DNA from: an uncultured Acidobacteriota bacterium
GTDB taxonomy: Bacteria; Acidobacteriota; Blastocatellia; Pyrinomonadales; Pyrinomonadaceae
Length of the DNA: 64,000 nt
Direction: 5' to 3'
NCBI GenBank assembly: GCA_937859595.1
Contig: CALMAH010000013.1
Location: 124,001 to 188,000, forward strand
Positions 17,966-27,308 of the stretch are shown piece after piece. The position numbers and the translations under genes were made by a program. Within the stretch, counting starts at the first letter, position 1, and every line of letters begins with the position of its first letter. The notes beneath the pieces are model-generated. The model was not told the DNA's origin, made no database searches, and saw nothing but the letters and a program-made list of their open reading frames with translations.

Positions 17966-18000
17966 GGTTCAAGATTCCAGATTCCAGATTCCAGATTGCA
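17966..18000. repeat. 7-bp tandem array (GATTCCA), left arm of the cphA/cphB element
   Basis: Units read GGTTCAA, GATTCCA, GATTCCA, GATTCCA, GATTGCA. The array starts at the base next to the cphA start codon and is inverted relative to the array at 18464-18498. Confidence 0.92.
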
Positions 18001-18016
18001 GACGACGATCGACAGG

Positions 18017-18406
18017 TCAAACAAATTTACGCCCCCTGAACTCGTTATTTCTGAGGTATCGCTGAAAACCCGACACCTGATTGCTTACCTGTTTTACACG
18101 ATCGAGAAGCCCGTTGATCTCTTCTTCGGTAATATATCCTCGTCGGTGGGCAAACAACATCTGAGCCCGCAATTCACCACACGACCCTTTAGCTATCGCG
18201 AGGAAATTGATGAACTCTTTGTTGCCGTCACGCTCGAATCCTTCCGCAATGTTTGAGAATACAGAGATAGCACATCGACGAATTTGATCACGTAGAGCGA
18301 AATCTCGAGAAAACGGTTCGCGTGAACTGAGATCATAAACGTCGTTCGCAATTTCGAACGTTAGCTTCCAAACCTCCAGATCTTCGAATCGTTCTATTCT
18401 CGCCAT
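18017..18406 (-). CDS. Four-helix-bundle protein (23S rRNA intervening-sequence protein family)
   Basis: The 129-residue protein has the family signature in order: RFEDLEVWKLTFEIANDVY, then DFALRDQIRRCAISVFSNIAEGF, then KEFINFLAIAKGSCGELRAQ, and two further helices. Known relatives include proteins encoded in 23S rRNA intervening sequences and the structurally similar Avd protein of diversity-generating retroelements; their biochemical role is largely unclear, with nucleic-acid binding suggested. It is flanked on both sides by inverted 7-bp arrays and sits between cphB and cphA on their strand. A weak AAAGG precedes the ATG. It is probably not part of cyanophycin metabolism. Confidence 0.9.
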   Translation of the reverse strand: MARIERFEDLEVWKLTFEIANDVYDLSSREPFSRDFALRDQIRRCAISVFSNIAEGFERDGNKEFINFLAIAKGSCGELRAQMLFAHRRGYITEEEINGLLDRVKQVSNQVSGFQRYLRNNEFRGRKFV

Positions 18407-18463
18407 CGCCTTTCAGTAATTTTACCGAACGAATTGTTCCTTTTGCGTCAACGTCAAACTTCA

Positions 18464-18498
18464 AATCTGGAATCTGGAATCTGGAATCCCGAATCACC
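18464..18498. repeat. 7-bp tandem array (AATCTGG), right arm of the cphA/cphB element
   Basis: Units read AATCTGG, AATCTGG, AATCTGG, AATCCCG, AATCACC. This is the reverse complement, up to rotation, of the array at 17966. The cphB stop codon (18494-18496) lies within the last unit. Confidence 0.92.
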
Positions 18499-19348
18499 CA
18501 AGGTCAGGTAGAAGAAACTCCTGCGGCGGCTGTAAGGGGTGACGATCAATGTAATCATAGACAAGCCCGTCACGCAGGATATGCATCTTTACTCCGCACA
18601 CGCTGTACGATTCGTGTTCGGCGACTTCCGCGATCTCGTTGTACGAAATACAGGAACCATCAACAACTGTGACCGAGCCTTTGCCGACGACCTCCAGAAC
18701 TCCCTTGCCATCGAGGATGATCGCCGTGTTCTCATCAATGCCGATCCCGAGATTGTAGGGGTTATAGGAAACAGCCGTGATCAGCCGGCTTATCCGGCCG
18801 CGTTCGGTAAAGTGCTGATCGATGATGATATTCTTTAGAAACCCTAGCCCCGGCGAGAGCTGTACCGCTCCCTTATGCGGGTGTGAGGTCGCTTCGCCGC
18901 GGACGATCATCGACGTGCTCATCCCGGCAGCTCCGGCACTCGTTCCTGCGAGAACCAACGGCGTTTCCCGAACCATCTTCCGCAGCTTCTCCGCGACCTT
19001 TGTCCCGCCGAGCAGCGAGACAAGCCGCATCTGGTCGCCGCCGGTCATAAAAACGCCGGTAACGCCGCCGAGCAACTCCTCCGGGTCGGCCTGAAAGACC
19101 TCCTGCCGCGAGGTAGCCCGCAGCACACGCGGATTTGCGATGCCCAGATTTCGGAAAGCCTGCGTGTAAACATCCGCCGCAAACTCCGGGTAATCCGAAG
19201 CGACCGGAACGATCAGGACCTCCGCCTTTTCGCCCCCGGCAAGCTCAAGAAACTTCTTCAGAATCCGCCGCTCGTTATACTTATCCTCTGCCCCGCCGAT
19301 CACAAGCAGATGCCCGCCAATGATCTCACGGTCCTGATTTTCTTTCAT
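18494..19348 (-). CDS. cphB: Cyanophycinase
   Basis: CphB is a serine-type exopeptidase (peptidase family S51) that cuts cyanophycin to beta-Asp-Arg dipeptides. The 284-residue protein has GGHLLVIGGAEDK at the N-terminus, VFMTGGDQMRLV, and the nucleophile elbow LAGTSAGAAGMS with Ser137. An N-terminal signal peptide is absent, so it acts in the cytoplasm with CphA. It is the first gene of the cphB-element-cphA run. Its stop codon lies inside the heptamer array, so the last codons may have been affected by the insertion. Confidence 0.96.
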   Translation of the reverse strand: MKENQDREIIGGHLLVIGGAEDKYNERRILKKFLELAGGEKAEVLIVPVASDYPEFAADVYTQAFRNLGIANPRVLRATSRQEVFQADPEELLGGVTGVFMTGGDQMRLVSLLGGTKVAEKLRKMVRETPLVLAGTSAGAAGMSTSMIVRGEATSHPHKGAVQLSPGLGFLKNIIIDQHFTERGRISRLITAVSYNPYNLGIGIDENTAIILDGKGVLEVVGKGSVTVVDGSCISYNEIAEVAEHESYSVCGVKMHILRDGLVYDYIDRHPLQPPQEFLLPDLG

Positions 19349-19482
19349 TTTTGATCTACTGAGATTAAACTGTGAATCGCTTTACGTAAAGTTATTGTAA
19401 ACAGCGGGTTCGGTCAAGAATCGCAGAAAGGATAATCCGTTCGCAACCGAACACCGGCCACCGACGCTCTCATGAAAAGAAT

Positions 19483-20775
19483 ATGGACGGGTTTTCAGCA
19501 GATCCTCAAGTCGTTTGGTCGACATCAAAATTGTTCGACCTTGTAAGCTTCCGCGGCACAATATCGTCGGCGGGCGTTTTTGCAAGCTCCCACGCGAATG
19601 CCAGTATCCGCCGAGGCGACACCCAGATCGGGCATCAACACGTTGTCCTGCGGCGAATGGATGATCCGGAATTTGAGTTCAGGATGTCGGGTCTCGGTGC
19701 GGCTTGCCACCGATACGACGACTCAGGTAAGACCAAAGTAACGCAAGAATATGTTCAAAACTATCTCCGCACCGGTATCCTTCCCGCCAATGCGGCAATA
19801 CTATGCGTAGCCGATGCGGCCTCGTCCTTTGAGTGGTCGCCAAATGGAAGGTATCTCGCTACCGGAAGCGGCAACCCCGACTACGCTTTGCGTATATTCG
19901 ACTCGACAAAACCCGACTCGATCTTTACCTTCGTACGCCATGCAACTTGGATCTATTACCTATATTGGTCGGCAAAGGGCACGTACCTAGTTTCAAGTTC
20001 CCACGTGCCCGACCCGCGAATGCTCATCTGGAAATGTGAGTGGGAAGAAACAGAGAACGAGCAACTTCTGAAGGATATCTCATTGATCCACGAAGTTACG
20101 GATTTTCTTCCGCATCCCAAGTTCCACTACGACAGACTGAGTGCCAAATGGAGAGGATTTTACGGCTACAAGAGAGGAGCGATCTCTCCCGATGAAAAAC
20201 TGATCGCCGTTAATGCGAGTATGCGAAATTCTTCAGACTACCTGGTTGTCTATCGACTGCCCGAACTCCAGGAGATCTACCGCCAAAAGCTGAGGTACGA
20301 CGATGTCAACCGAACTATCCCCTCGCACCTAGTAGATGCTGAGTCCCAGGTAACAGGGATCGACTGGACAAGAGACGGCAGTTCGCTTTTTTTCTGCCAA
20401 GAAGGAGCTCTTTACTCCTTATCGCTTAGTGAAGCCGAGAATGGAAGCGATGTACGGCTTCGCTTTATTTCCGGAGACGAGTGCGTCTCCAATCCTAAAT
20501 ATGACCTCATTGCGGTCGGACAAGGCTACTACTTCAATCGATCAGACCTTCCCGGTAAATATGTAGAAAACCTCGAATTCATCGGCGGTCGAATTCAGAT
20601 ACTTCGATTACCCGATCTCGAGGCGATCAGCGAATTCGTTGCCCCTTCGGGAATCGTTGGCATGCGGTGGAGCTGCGACGGGACTCGACTCTGGTGCACT
20701 TGTCGTGACGGCACCGCCGTTGAGGCAACGCTCGATCTGACGGCCAAAACCGAGTCCGAGTTCAGACAGCAATGA
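19483..20775 (+). CDS. WD40-like beta-propeller protein, start uncertain
   Basis: This cytoplasmic-looking protein of up to 430 residues has phrases typical of WD40/YVTN propellers: SFEWSPNGRYLATGSGN, YWSAKGTYLVSSS, GIDWTRDGSSLFFCQEG and GMRWSCDGTRLWCTCRDG. Binding partner and role are unknown. The first ~110 residues show no propeller pattern, so the true start may be further in, or this part may be a fused segment. It diverges from cphB and converges on carB (22-bp gap). Confidence 0.6.
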   Translation: MDGFSADPQVVWSTSKLFDLVSFRGTISSAGVFASSHANASIRRGDTQIGHQHVVLRRMDDPEFEFRMSGLGAACHRYDDSGKTKVTQEYVQNYLRTGILPANAAILCVADAASSFEWSPNGRYLATGSGNPDYALRIFDSTKPDSIFTFVRHATWIYYLYWSAKGTYLVSSSHVPDPRMLIWKCEWEETENEQLLKDISLIHEVTDFLPHPKFHYDRLSAKWRGFYGYKRGAISPDEKLIAVNASMRNSSDYLVVYRLPELQEIYRQKLRYDDVNRTIPSHLVDAESQVTGIDWTRDGSSLFFCQEGALYSLSLSEAENGSDVRLRFISGDECVSNPKYDLIAVGQGYYFNRSDLPGKYVENLEFIGGRIQILRLPDLEAISEFVAPSGIVGMRWSCDGTRLWCTCRDGTAVEATLDLTAKTESEFRQQ

Positions 20776-20797
20776 AAATCCGTAAGCGATGGCTGGA

Positions 20798-23700
20798 TCA
20801 ATTTCCGGCACTCTCAACAGAGGAATGCCGATCAACTAAATGTATCTCCTGCAAACTCCGAACAGAGACGCTTTCGTTCGTCGCCTTCGTCGCGATCGCC
20901 TCTACGAGGGCTTCGGCTCCGGTGATGGTCGTGACGCAGGGGACGTTGAACTGAAGCGCGGCCTTGCGGATCGCCTTTTCGTCGTAGAACGACGCCTTGC
21001 CGAGCGGCGTGTTTATTATCAACGCTATTTCGCCCTGGCGGATCAGGTCGGCGATGTTCGGCCGGCCTTCGTTCACCTTGAACACATCTTCACAGTCTAG
21101 CCCGACCTCGCGAAGCCTGATCGCCGTTCCGTGCGTCGCCACCAGCTTGAACCCGAGCTTGTTCAACCGGCGGGCAAGCAGGACCGCCTGCCCCTTGTCG
21201 GCGTTCGTAACGGAAATAAAAGCCTTCATCGATCGCTGATTCGACGATTCAGGCCTCAGCGAATCGGCTTCTTCGATCTGGAATCTGGAATCTGGAATCG
21301 GCAAACTGACACCCGCACCTTCCATCGCCTTACCGTATGCCTCACCAAAATTTGCACCCACGCCCATCACCTCGCCGGTCGAATGCATCTCAGGCCCAAG
21401 GATCGGATCGACTCCGGCAAATTTTTTGAACGGAAAGACAGGCGACTTTACAAATACCTGCGGAACTGGGAGCACGTCCGGCAACCCGAACTCCGCAAGA
21501 GTTTTCGAGCCCGCCATCACCAGCGATGCGATCTTGGCTATCGGCACACCTGTCGCCTTTGCGACAAACGGTACCGTCCGCGATGCCCGCGGGTTTACTT
21601 CCAGCACGTAAACTCGGTCGCTCTGCACGGCATATTGAATGTTCATCAAGCCCTTTACATTCAATCCTTTAGCAAGGAGCGCAGTGTAATGCTGTATGGT
21701 CTCCAGGTGCTCGACCGCGATCTTCTGCGGCGGAAGAACGCTCGACGAATCGCCCGAGTGAATGCCCGCCTCTTCGATGTGCTCCTGAATACCCGCGATA
21801 ATTACAGTTTCTTCATCCGCTAGGGCATCTACGTCGATCTCGCCCGCACGCTCAAGGAACTTGTCGATAAGTATCGGCTTCTCCGGCGAGGCATCGACCG
21901 CCGTCCGCATATATTCATCGAGCGTTAATTCGTCGTAAACGATCGCCATCGCCCGTCCGCCAAGCACGAAGCTCGGCCGTACAACGACCGGATACCCGAT
22001 CTCGGCCGCGATCGCCTTCGCCTCCTCGGGCGAGGTCGCGGTCCCGTTCGGCGGCTGAGGGATGTTGAGATCTTTTAGCAAGGCCGAAAAACGCTTGCGA
22101 TCCTCGGCAAGATCGATCGAATCCGGTGACGTCCCGATTATCGGTACACCCGCCGCATGGAGCTTATCCGCCAAGTTCAGCGGCGTCTGCCCGCCGAATT
22201 GAACGATCACGCCTTCCGGCTTCTCGACATCGACGATGTTCATCACATCTTCGAAAGTTAACGGCTCAAAATAAAGCCTGTCTGAAGTGTCATAGTCGGT
22301 CGAGACGGTCTCCGGGTTGCAGTTGACCATTATGGTCTCAAAGTCCGCATCTCGCAGAGCAAACGAAGCGTGGCAGCAGCAGTAATCGAACTCTATTCCC
22401 TGGCCGATCCGGTTCGGCCCGCTGCCGAGGATCATTATCTTTCGCCGCGTCGTCGGTTCGGCCTCGCATTCCTCCTCGTAGGTCGAGTAAAGATACGGGG
22501 TGAATGATTCGAACTCGGCGCCGCATGTATCTACCCGTTTATAAACCGGAGCAATTCCCGTTGCTTTACGGTGTTCGCGGACCTCGAGCTCGGTCGTCTC
22601 AGCAATGAACGCCAAGCGCCGATCGGACAGCCCGAATTCCTTGGCGGTACGCAGGACGTCGTCGGATAACTCGGCCAGATAGCCGGCTTCCACATTGTCC
22701 GTTGTCCGCTGTCCGCTGTCCGTTGCGAGTTCCGTCTCCTGAAACTCCATCACCTGAGAGAGCTGATCCAAAAACCACGGGTCTATTTTGGTCAATCGGT
22801 GTATTTCGTCTATCGAATAACCGTTCTGTAGAGCGTAAGTGATATAAGAAAAACGCTGCGAATTTGGCCGGGCAAGCTTTCGCTGAAGCTCTTCATCGGG
22901 TACATTGATCAACCGCAGCGGCTTTACCGCCTCAAGCGAACGCAGCCCTTTGAACAAACTCTCCTTAAAGGTTCGCCCGATAGCCATCACTTCGCCGACC
23001 GATTTCATCTGCGTTCCGAGAACGTCTTCGGCTCCGGGAAATTTCTCAAACGCCCACTTGGGTATTTTGGTCACGACGTAATCGATCGTCGGTTCAAATG
23101 AAGCCGGTGTCTTTTTCGTGATGTCGTTTGGTATCTCGTCGAGTGTATACCCGACGGCAAGTTTTGCAGCGATCTTTGCTATCGGAAATCCTGTCGCCTT
23201 TGATGCAAGTGCCGATGAACGCGAAACCCGCGGGTTCATTTCGATGATCCGCACCTCACCATTCTCCGGATTGACCGCGAACTGTATATTTGAGCCGCCC
23301 GTCTCAACACCAACCTTGCGGATACACTTGATCGACATATCTCGCAAGTTCTGATATTCGACATCGGTCAGCGTCTGCGCCGGTGCGACCGTTATCGAAT
23401 CTCCGGTATGAACACCCATCGGGTCGAAATTTTCGATCGAGCAGATAATGACGACATTGTCATTGAGGTCGCGCATCACCTCGAGCTCATATTCCTTCCA
23501 GCCGAGTATCGACTCTTCGACCAGGATCTGCGAGACCGGCGAGGCCGCAAGCCCGTTTTTCGCTATTTCTTCAAATTCCTCGGGGTTGTACGCCGTTCCG
23601 CCGCCCGTTCCGCCGAGCGTAAAGGCCGGACGGACGATCGCCGGATAGCCTGTTTCTTCGACTATCTTCTGAGCTTCTTCCCAGGTATTTGCGAAGCCGC

Positions 23701-24136
23701 CTTTGGGCGAAGGTATGCCGACCTCATCCATCGCCTTCTTGAAAAGCTCGCGATCCTCGCCGACCTTTATCGCATCGATGTTCGCCCCGATCAGCTTTAC
23801 GCCATATTTATCAAGAATGCCTTTTTCAAACAGCTCGACTGAGAGATTTAGCCCCGTCTGCCCTCCAACAGTAGGCAAAAGTGCGTCTGGGCGTTCTTTA
23901 TCGATTATGGCCGTTGCCGATTCCAGCGTAAGAGGCTCGACGTATGTCCGGTCGGCGATCTCAGGGTCGGTCATTATGGTTGCCGGGTTAGAATTTACCA
24001 GCACCACCTCAAACCCCTCCTGCTTCAGCGCTCGACAGGCTTGCGTACCTGAATAGTCAAATTCGCAAGCCTGGCCGATCACTATTGGACCTGAACCAAT
24101 GATCAGGATCTTGTTGATATCATTGCGACGAGGCAT
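20798..24136 (-). CDS. carB: Carbamoyl-phosphate synthase large chain
   Basis: CarB makes carbamoyl phosphate from bicarbonate, ammonia (via CarA) and two ATP for arginine and pyrimidine synthesis. Starting at [20 protein letters not shown], it has 1112 residues against ~1073 in E. coli. Both ATP-grasp halves and the C-terminal MGS-like allosteric domain (from [14 protein letters not shown]) are present. Two 7-bp arrays are translated in frame: residues ~470-481 in the oligomerisation region (DSGQRTTDN) and ~945-954 just before the allosteric domain (PIPDSRFQI). They account for much of the extra length. An in-frame ATG at 24190 adds 18 non-homologous residues. No carA is in the window. Confidence 0.97.
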   Translation of the reverse strand: MPRRNDINKILIIGSGPIVIGQACEFDYSGTQACRALKQEGFEVVLVNSNPATIMTDPEIADRTYVEPLTLESATAIIDKERPDALLPTVGGQTGLNLSVELFEKGILDKYGVKLIGANIDAIKVGEDRELFKKAMDEVGIPSPKGGFANTWEEAQKIVEETGYPAIVRPAFTLGGTGGGTAYNPEEFEEIAKNGLAASPVSQILVEESILGWKEYELEVMRDLNDNVVIICSIENFDPMGVHTGDSITVAPAQTLTDVEYQNLRDMSIKCIRKVGVETGGSNIQFAVNPENGEVRIIEMNPRVSRSSALASKATGFPIAKIAAKLAVGYTLDEIPNDITKKTPASFEPTIDYVVTKIPKWAFEKFPGAEDVLGTQMKSVGEVMAIGRTFKESLFKGLRSLEAVKPLRLINVPDEELQRKLARPNSQRFSYITYALQNGYSIDEIHRLTKIDPWFLDQLSQVMEFQETELATDSGQRTTDNVEAGYLAELSDDVLRTAKEFGLSDRRLAFIAETTELEVREHRKATGIAPVYKRVDTCGAEFESFTPYLYSTYEEECEAEPTTRRKIMILGSGPNRIGQGIEFDYCCCHASFALRDADFETIMVNCNPETVSTDYDTSDRLYFEPLTFEDVMNIVDVEKPEGVIVQFGGQTPLNLADKLHAAGVPIIGTSPDSIDLAEDRKRFSALLKDLNIPQPPNGTATSPEEAKAIAAEIGYPVVVRPSFVLGGRAMAIVYDELTLDEYMRTAVDASPEKPILIDKFLERAGEIDVDALADEETVIIAGIQEHIEEAGIHSGDSSSVLPPQKIAVEHLETIQHYTALLAKGLNVKGLMNIQYAVQSDRVYVLEVNPRASRTVPFVAKATGVPIAKIASLVMAGSKTLAEFGLPDVLPVPQVFVKSPVFPFKKFAGVDPILGPEMHSTGEVMGVGANFGEAYGKAMEGAGVSLPIPDSRFQIEEADSLRPESSNQRSMKAFISVTNADKGQAVLLARRLNKLGFKLVATHGTAIRLREVGLDCEDVFKVNEGRPNIADLIRQGEIALIINTPLGKASFYDEKAIRKAALQFNVPCVTTITGAEALVEAIATKATNESVSVRSLQEIHLVDRHSSVESAGN
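21275..21302. repeat. 7-bp tandem array (AATCTGG) inside carB, before the allosteric domain
   Basis: Units read GATCTGG, AATCTGG, AATCTGG, AATCGGC. The unit is identical to that flanking the four-helix-bundle element ~3 kb away. It encodes a linker between the second synthetase half and the MGS-like domain. Confidence 0.9.
22694..22728. repeat. 7-bp tandem array (GTTGTCC/GCTGTCC) inside carB
   Basis: Units read ATTGTCC, GTTGTCC, GCTGTCC, GCTGTCC, GTTGCGA. On the coding strand the units give DSGQRTTDN at residues ~470-481, a loop of the oligomerisation domain. Confidence 0.92.
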
Positions 24137-24202
24137 ATCTGAACTGACAATTATACAGAAATTCCCGGTCGCTTCTAGTGGCGGCTTCAAATCTGTCGGC
24201 GG

Positions 24203-26035
24203 CTAGTACGGAATCCGCCGAATAGTAGGAACGCGGGGCCTGATATTCCGTTTTGCTTCGTCGAGAACGATCCTGCCGCTCAAAACATCATCTAGCCGCC
24301 TCGCGAGTGTCGGATCCACTATCTTTAGCCTGTCTGCAATACGTCGTGCCTCCCGCCGGTTCCCCGTCAGGTGGTAAAGCTCACCAAGATTCAACAGGCT
24401 GAACGCGTCATTCGCTTTTATCTTATTCGCTCTCGCAAATTGGTTTATGGCTCCCTGCAGATCATTATTCCCCCGATACGAAAGCCCGAGCTGATTTACG
24501 GCGATCAGCCAATCGTTCTGCAGCGAGAGGGCCCGCTCGAGAGCCTCCTTTGCCGCCGCAAAATCGCCGAGCCCATTATTCGCGGCACCGAGATTCAGAA
24601 ATGCCGCGTACAGCGTGTCGTCCATTTCGACCGCCCTTTGGAGCGCAGCCCGTGATAATTCTAGTTTTCGGCGGTATTCCGCCTCGTCGTTTCGGTCTTT
24701 GTCCGCTCTGGCCGCATTGTAGTAAGCCCAGCCGACGTTGTTATGGTCGATCGCTGTTGGACTTAGCTCCCTGGCCGCATCGAGCCTCGCCATTGCCCGG
24801 TCCCATTCCTTTGTCTGTCCAAGACAGTAACCCCATTCACTAAAGAGATCTGCGTCCTTGTCAATGCCACTCTCAAATGCTGCCCGATATTGGGCATTTG
24901 CGTCCGCGAAGCGTTCCATTTGCCGATAGGTGCTCGCGAGATTGGCGTGTGCCTGGGCATTTCCGGGTGCGAGTTCAAGTGCTCTCAAATAGGCGTTCAT
25001 TGCCTCCGTATATTCGCCGCGATTATACGCATGGACCCCCAGTCCGAACCAGACCGTCGATGATCCGCCGGCCGATCTCGAGGCTTGCTGCAGCGTCCGA
25101 TAGGCATCGTCGCCTCGCCCAACGGCCTCAAGGAGCCTTGCCTTTTCGACATAGGCTTCACCCTGGTCCGGTGCGATGGCTATGGCCCTGTCAAACAGAA
25201 TTATCGCCTCGTCATTTCGCGCTTGGCGCGAGGCGATCAGGCCGCGTGTCGTCAAAGATTCGCCGGTCGAAGCCCCCATCGCCTCGGCCTTCAGCAGATA
25301 TTGTTCTGCTTTTTCGTCGTTTCCTGCGATCGCGTAGGCCAGTCCCAATGGAAAATAGATCGCCGATATCTCAGGGTCTATTTCTAATGCCTTTTCGAAT
25401 TGCAGGATCGCATCACCCGTCCGGCCCGCTGCGTCGTGGATCTCCCCCATCTTGAGAAATGCGATCTCGTTACGGGGATCTAGTTTTGCCGCCTCTTCAA
25501 AGTAGGCAAGTGCTGATTCATCCCCCGTTTTGTCGGCTTCGGTGAGTCCTTTGGCGACCAGGGCCTCGCTCAATCCCGTAGCTGCATCACTATTCGCGGA
25601 GTTTAGCCCAAGTGCCTCACGAAACAAGTTAATTGCGCCGTCGTGATCGTCGCTTTCTAGCAGCGTCTCTGCCTTCGCCGTCAAAACATTCGACTGTCGT
25701 ATCCGGGCATTGCGTTCGCGTGCGCGGATGCGTGCGAGTTCGGCCTGGCGCGCACGGGCGGCGCGCTGTCGCATCACCCTGGCGTTCACCGCTTGTCCTC
25801 TTATCCGCCGTCGGGTGGTCTCCGCGGAGGCACCTCCTGCAGCATAGCCACGTGCCGATGCTCCGGCCGATTGTGGCTTCTTGCTCGATCCGCGAAATAT
25901 GAAGACGCTCGCACCGCCCGTGATATCCGAGGTCGGGACGATATCGTTTGCCCTCGCAGGCATCCCCGCGGAGAGCATCGAGATCACGATAAACACAACG
26001 GACAATGTCCTGGGAGATCCTTTGTGGACATTCAT
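24203..26035 (-). CDS. Secreted TPR-repeat protein (DITGGA type)
   Basis: The 610-residue protein has a signal peptide (SVVFIVISMLSAGMPARA), then IVPTSDITGGASVFIF, then an Arg/Ala-rich stretch (~60-115), then about 12 tetratricopeptide repeats to the end. Typical repeat phrases are AYFEEAAKLDPRNEIAFLKM and AMNAYLRALELAPGNAQAHA. TPRs mediate protein-protein contacts; location should be outside the inner membrane. The DITGGA segment recurs in the TPR protein on the other side of murB, so the two are paralogs. Partner unknown. Confidence 0.85.
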   Translation of the reverse strand: MNVHKGSPRTLSVVFIVISMLSAGMPARANDIVPTSDITGGASVFIFRGSSKKPQSAGASARGYAAGGASAETTRRRIRGQAVNARVMRQRAARARQAELARIRARERNARIRQSNVLTAKAETLLESDDHDGAINLFREALGLNSANSDAATGLSEALVAKGLTEADKTGDESALAYFEEAAKLDPRNEIAFLKMGEIHDAAGRTGDAILQFEKALEIDPEISAIYFPLGLAYAIAGNDEKAEQYLLKAEAMGASTGESLTTRGLIASRQARNDEAIILFDRAIAIAPDQGEAYVEKARLLEAVGRGDDAYRTLQQASRSAGGSSTVWFGLGVHAYNRGEYTEAMNAYLRALELAPGNAQAHANLASTYRQMERFADANAQYRAAFESGIDKDADLFSEWGYCLGQTKEWDRAMARLDAARELSPTAIDHNNVGWAYYNAARADKDRNDEAEYRRKLELSRAALQRAVEMDDTLYAAFLNLGAANNGLGDFAAAKEALERALSLQNDWLIAVNQLGLSYRGNNDLQGAINQFARANKIKANDAFSLLNLGELYHLTGNRREARRIADRLKIVDPTLARRLDDVLSGRIVLDEAKRNIRPRVPTIRRIPY

Positions 26036-26146
26036 AACAATAACCTCCCGGCCCGACGCAGGGTCCGACTAGAAAAAACACTTCCTTTTCAATAGACGCC
26101 GTCAGTTCACAAAGTTTGCCGGGCCGCAAGCTTTGTCCAGACGCCT

Positions 26147-27268
26147 TTACCAACCGTCGCGAAATCCGACGAACACAGGCTCCGGCACCAGCTCAATGTT
26201 AAATCTTTCTTTCACAGCAGACCTGATATGCCGGCTGAGTTCGACGATCTCCGAAGCGGTGGCTCCCCCCAAATTTACTAACGCCAGCGAGTGGTTCTCC
26301 GAAATTGCCGCTCGCCCCATCTGGTAACCCCTGTAATAGCCTGTCTGTTCGATCAGCCATGCCGCCGGTATTTTTACCCTTCCGCCAGACATCGGAAACT
26401 TCGGCAAATGAATATTTTCCCTTTTTGCTATTCGATCATATTCATCTTGGGTTAGGACCGGATTCTTGAAAAATGAGCCCGCGCTCCGGGAGTTCGGGTC
26501 CGCCGGATCGATAACCATCGATTTTTTCCGTCGTATGGCCAGCACCGCATCTCGTGTTTCCGACAGCGTCGGTTTCCGGTCGCCAAAATACTCGATCAGG
26601 TCCTTGTAAGCAAGAGAAGGCAGCCCACCCCGCTCTAACTCATATGTAACTTCGCAGACTATGTATCGGCCTGAGCCTGTCGAATTGAATATGCTACGCC
26701 GATACGAAAAACCGCATTCTTCGTTGCTCAACGTGACAGGTTCGAGCGTCCCACGATCGATGCAGCGAACCGAAACGATCACCTGTGAAACCTCCTGTCC
26801 GTAAGCACCCACATTCTGGACAGGCGTTCCGCCGACAGACCCCGGGATGCCGCTCATGCATTCGACCCCCGCCAGATCGTTAGACACACAGAACTCGACG
26901 AAGTCGTCCCAATCCTCGCCGGCTCCCGCCTTGATCCGTCTCTTGGAACCACGTTCATCGCCGGCCGCTCGAACTTCTGCCTCCGTCGGACGATGAGCCG
27001 AACGATCGAGAGCGATCTGGATCACCAATCCGTCAAAGCCATCGTCTGAGATCAATAAATTGCTGCCGCCCCCGAGGACGAGAACAGGCAGCGAACGCCG
27101 GGCTGCAAAACGAAGGCCGTCGATGATGTTGTTATCGACTTCGGCCCGCAGAAAAAACCGCGCCGGGCCACCGATGCCAAGCGTCGTAAACGGAGCCAGC
27201 GGCACTTCGGTTTCTACTGCAAGTGCGTTACTCAAACTTCCGGGCATAAAAAATTCGGGAGACGGCAT
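26147..27268 (-). CDS. murB: UDP-N-acetylmuramate dehydrogenase
   Basis: MurB reduces UDP-GlcNAc-enolpyruvate to UDP-MurNAc with NADPH and FAD in cytosolic peptidoglycan precursor synthesis. The 373-residue protein has PLAPFTTLGIGGPARFFLRA, FAD-loop LVLGGGSNLLISDDGFDGLV, GIPGSVGGTPVQNVGAYGQE, NEECGFSYRRSIF and the catalytic-Ser segment SAGSFFKNPVL; the C-terminal EPVFVG supplies the Glu region. The SYRRS loop identifies it as a type I MurB. Unusually, it stands between two paralogous TPR genes rather than in a mur cluster. Confidence 0.96.
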   Translation of the reverse strand: MPSPEFFMPGSLSNALAVETEVPLAPFTTLGIGGPARFFLRAEVDNNIIDGLRFAARRSLPVLVLGGGSNLLISDDGFDGLVIQIALDRSAHRPTEAEVRAAGDERGSKRRIKAGAGEDWDDFVEFCVSNDLAGVECMSGIPGSVGGTPVQNVGAYGQEVSQVIVSVRCIDRGTLEPVTLSNEECGFSYRRSIFNSTGSGRYIVCEVTYELERGGLPSLAYKDLIEYFGDRKPTLSETRDAVLAIRRKKSMVIDPADPNSRSAGSFFKNPVLTQDEYDRIAKRENIHLPKFPMSGGRVKIPAAWLIEQTGYYRGYQMGRAAISENHSLALVNLGGATASEIVELSRHIRSAVKERFNIELVPEPVFVGFRDGW

Positions 27269-27308
27269 ATTCTAACCCTCTCCCGAAAAAATTCGTAGCC
27301 TCTGCGGC

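Larger units (their letters stand above)
17966..18498. mobile_element. Putative ~530-bp element with inverted 7-bp arrays around a four-helix-bundle gene
   Basis: Two arrays of the same 7-bp unit in inverted orientation bracket a single 129-codon gene. The element fills the whole space between the cphB stop codon and the cphA start codon. Genes of the same protein family are carried by intervening sequences inserted in 23S rRNA genes of some bacteria, whose ends also pair. Mobility is inferred from this architecture; no target-site duplication could be established. Confidence 0.55.

Noticed and set aside
17966..18498. 23S rRNA intervening sequence in place
   Set aside because: The protein family fits, but the element lies between protein genes and there is no rRNA in the window.
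19525..19710. Minus-strand frame opposite the WD40-like gene resembling a peptidase fragment
   Set aside because: Only ~60 codons, no motif that I can name, and no continuation on either side.
25720..25780. Repeat-like Arg-rich stretch in the first TPR protein
   Set aside because: It is compositionally biased but shows no exact tandem unit.
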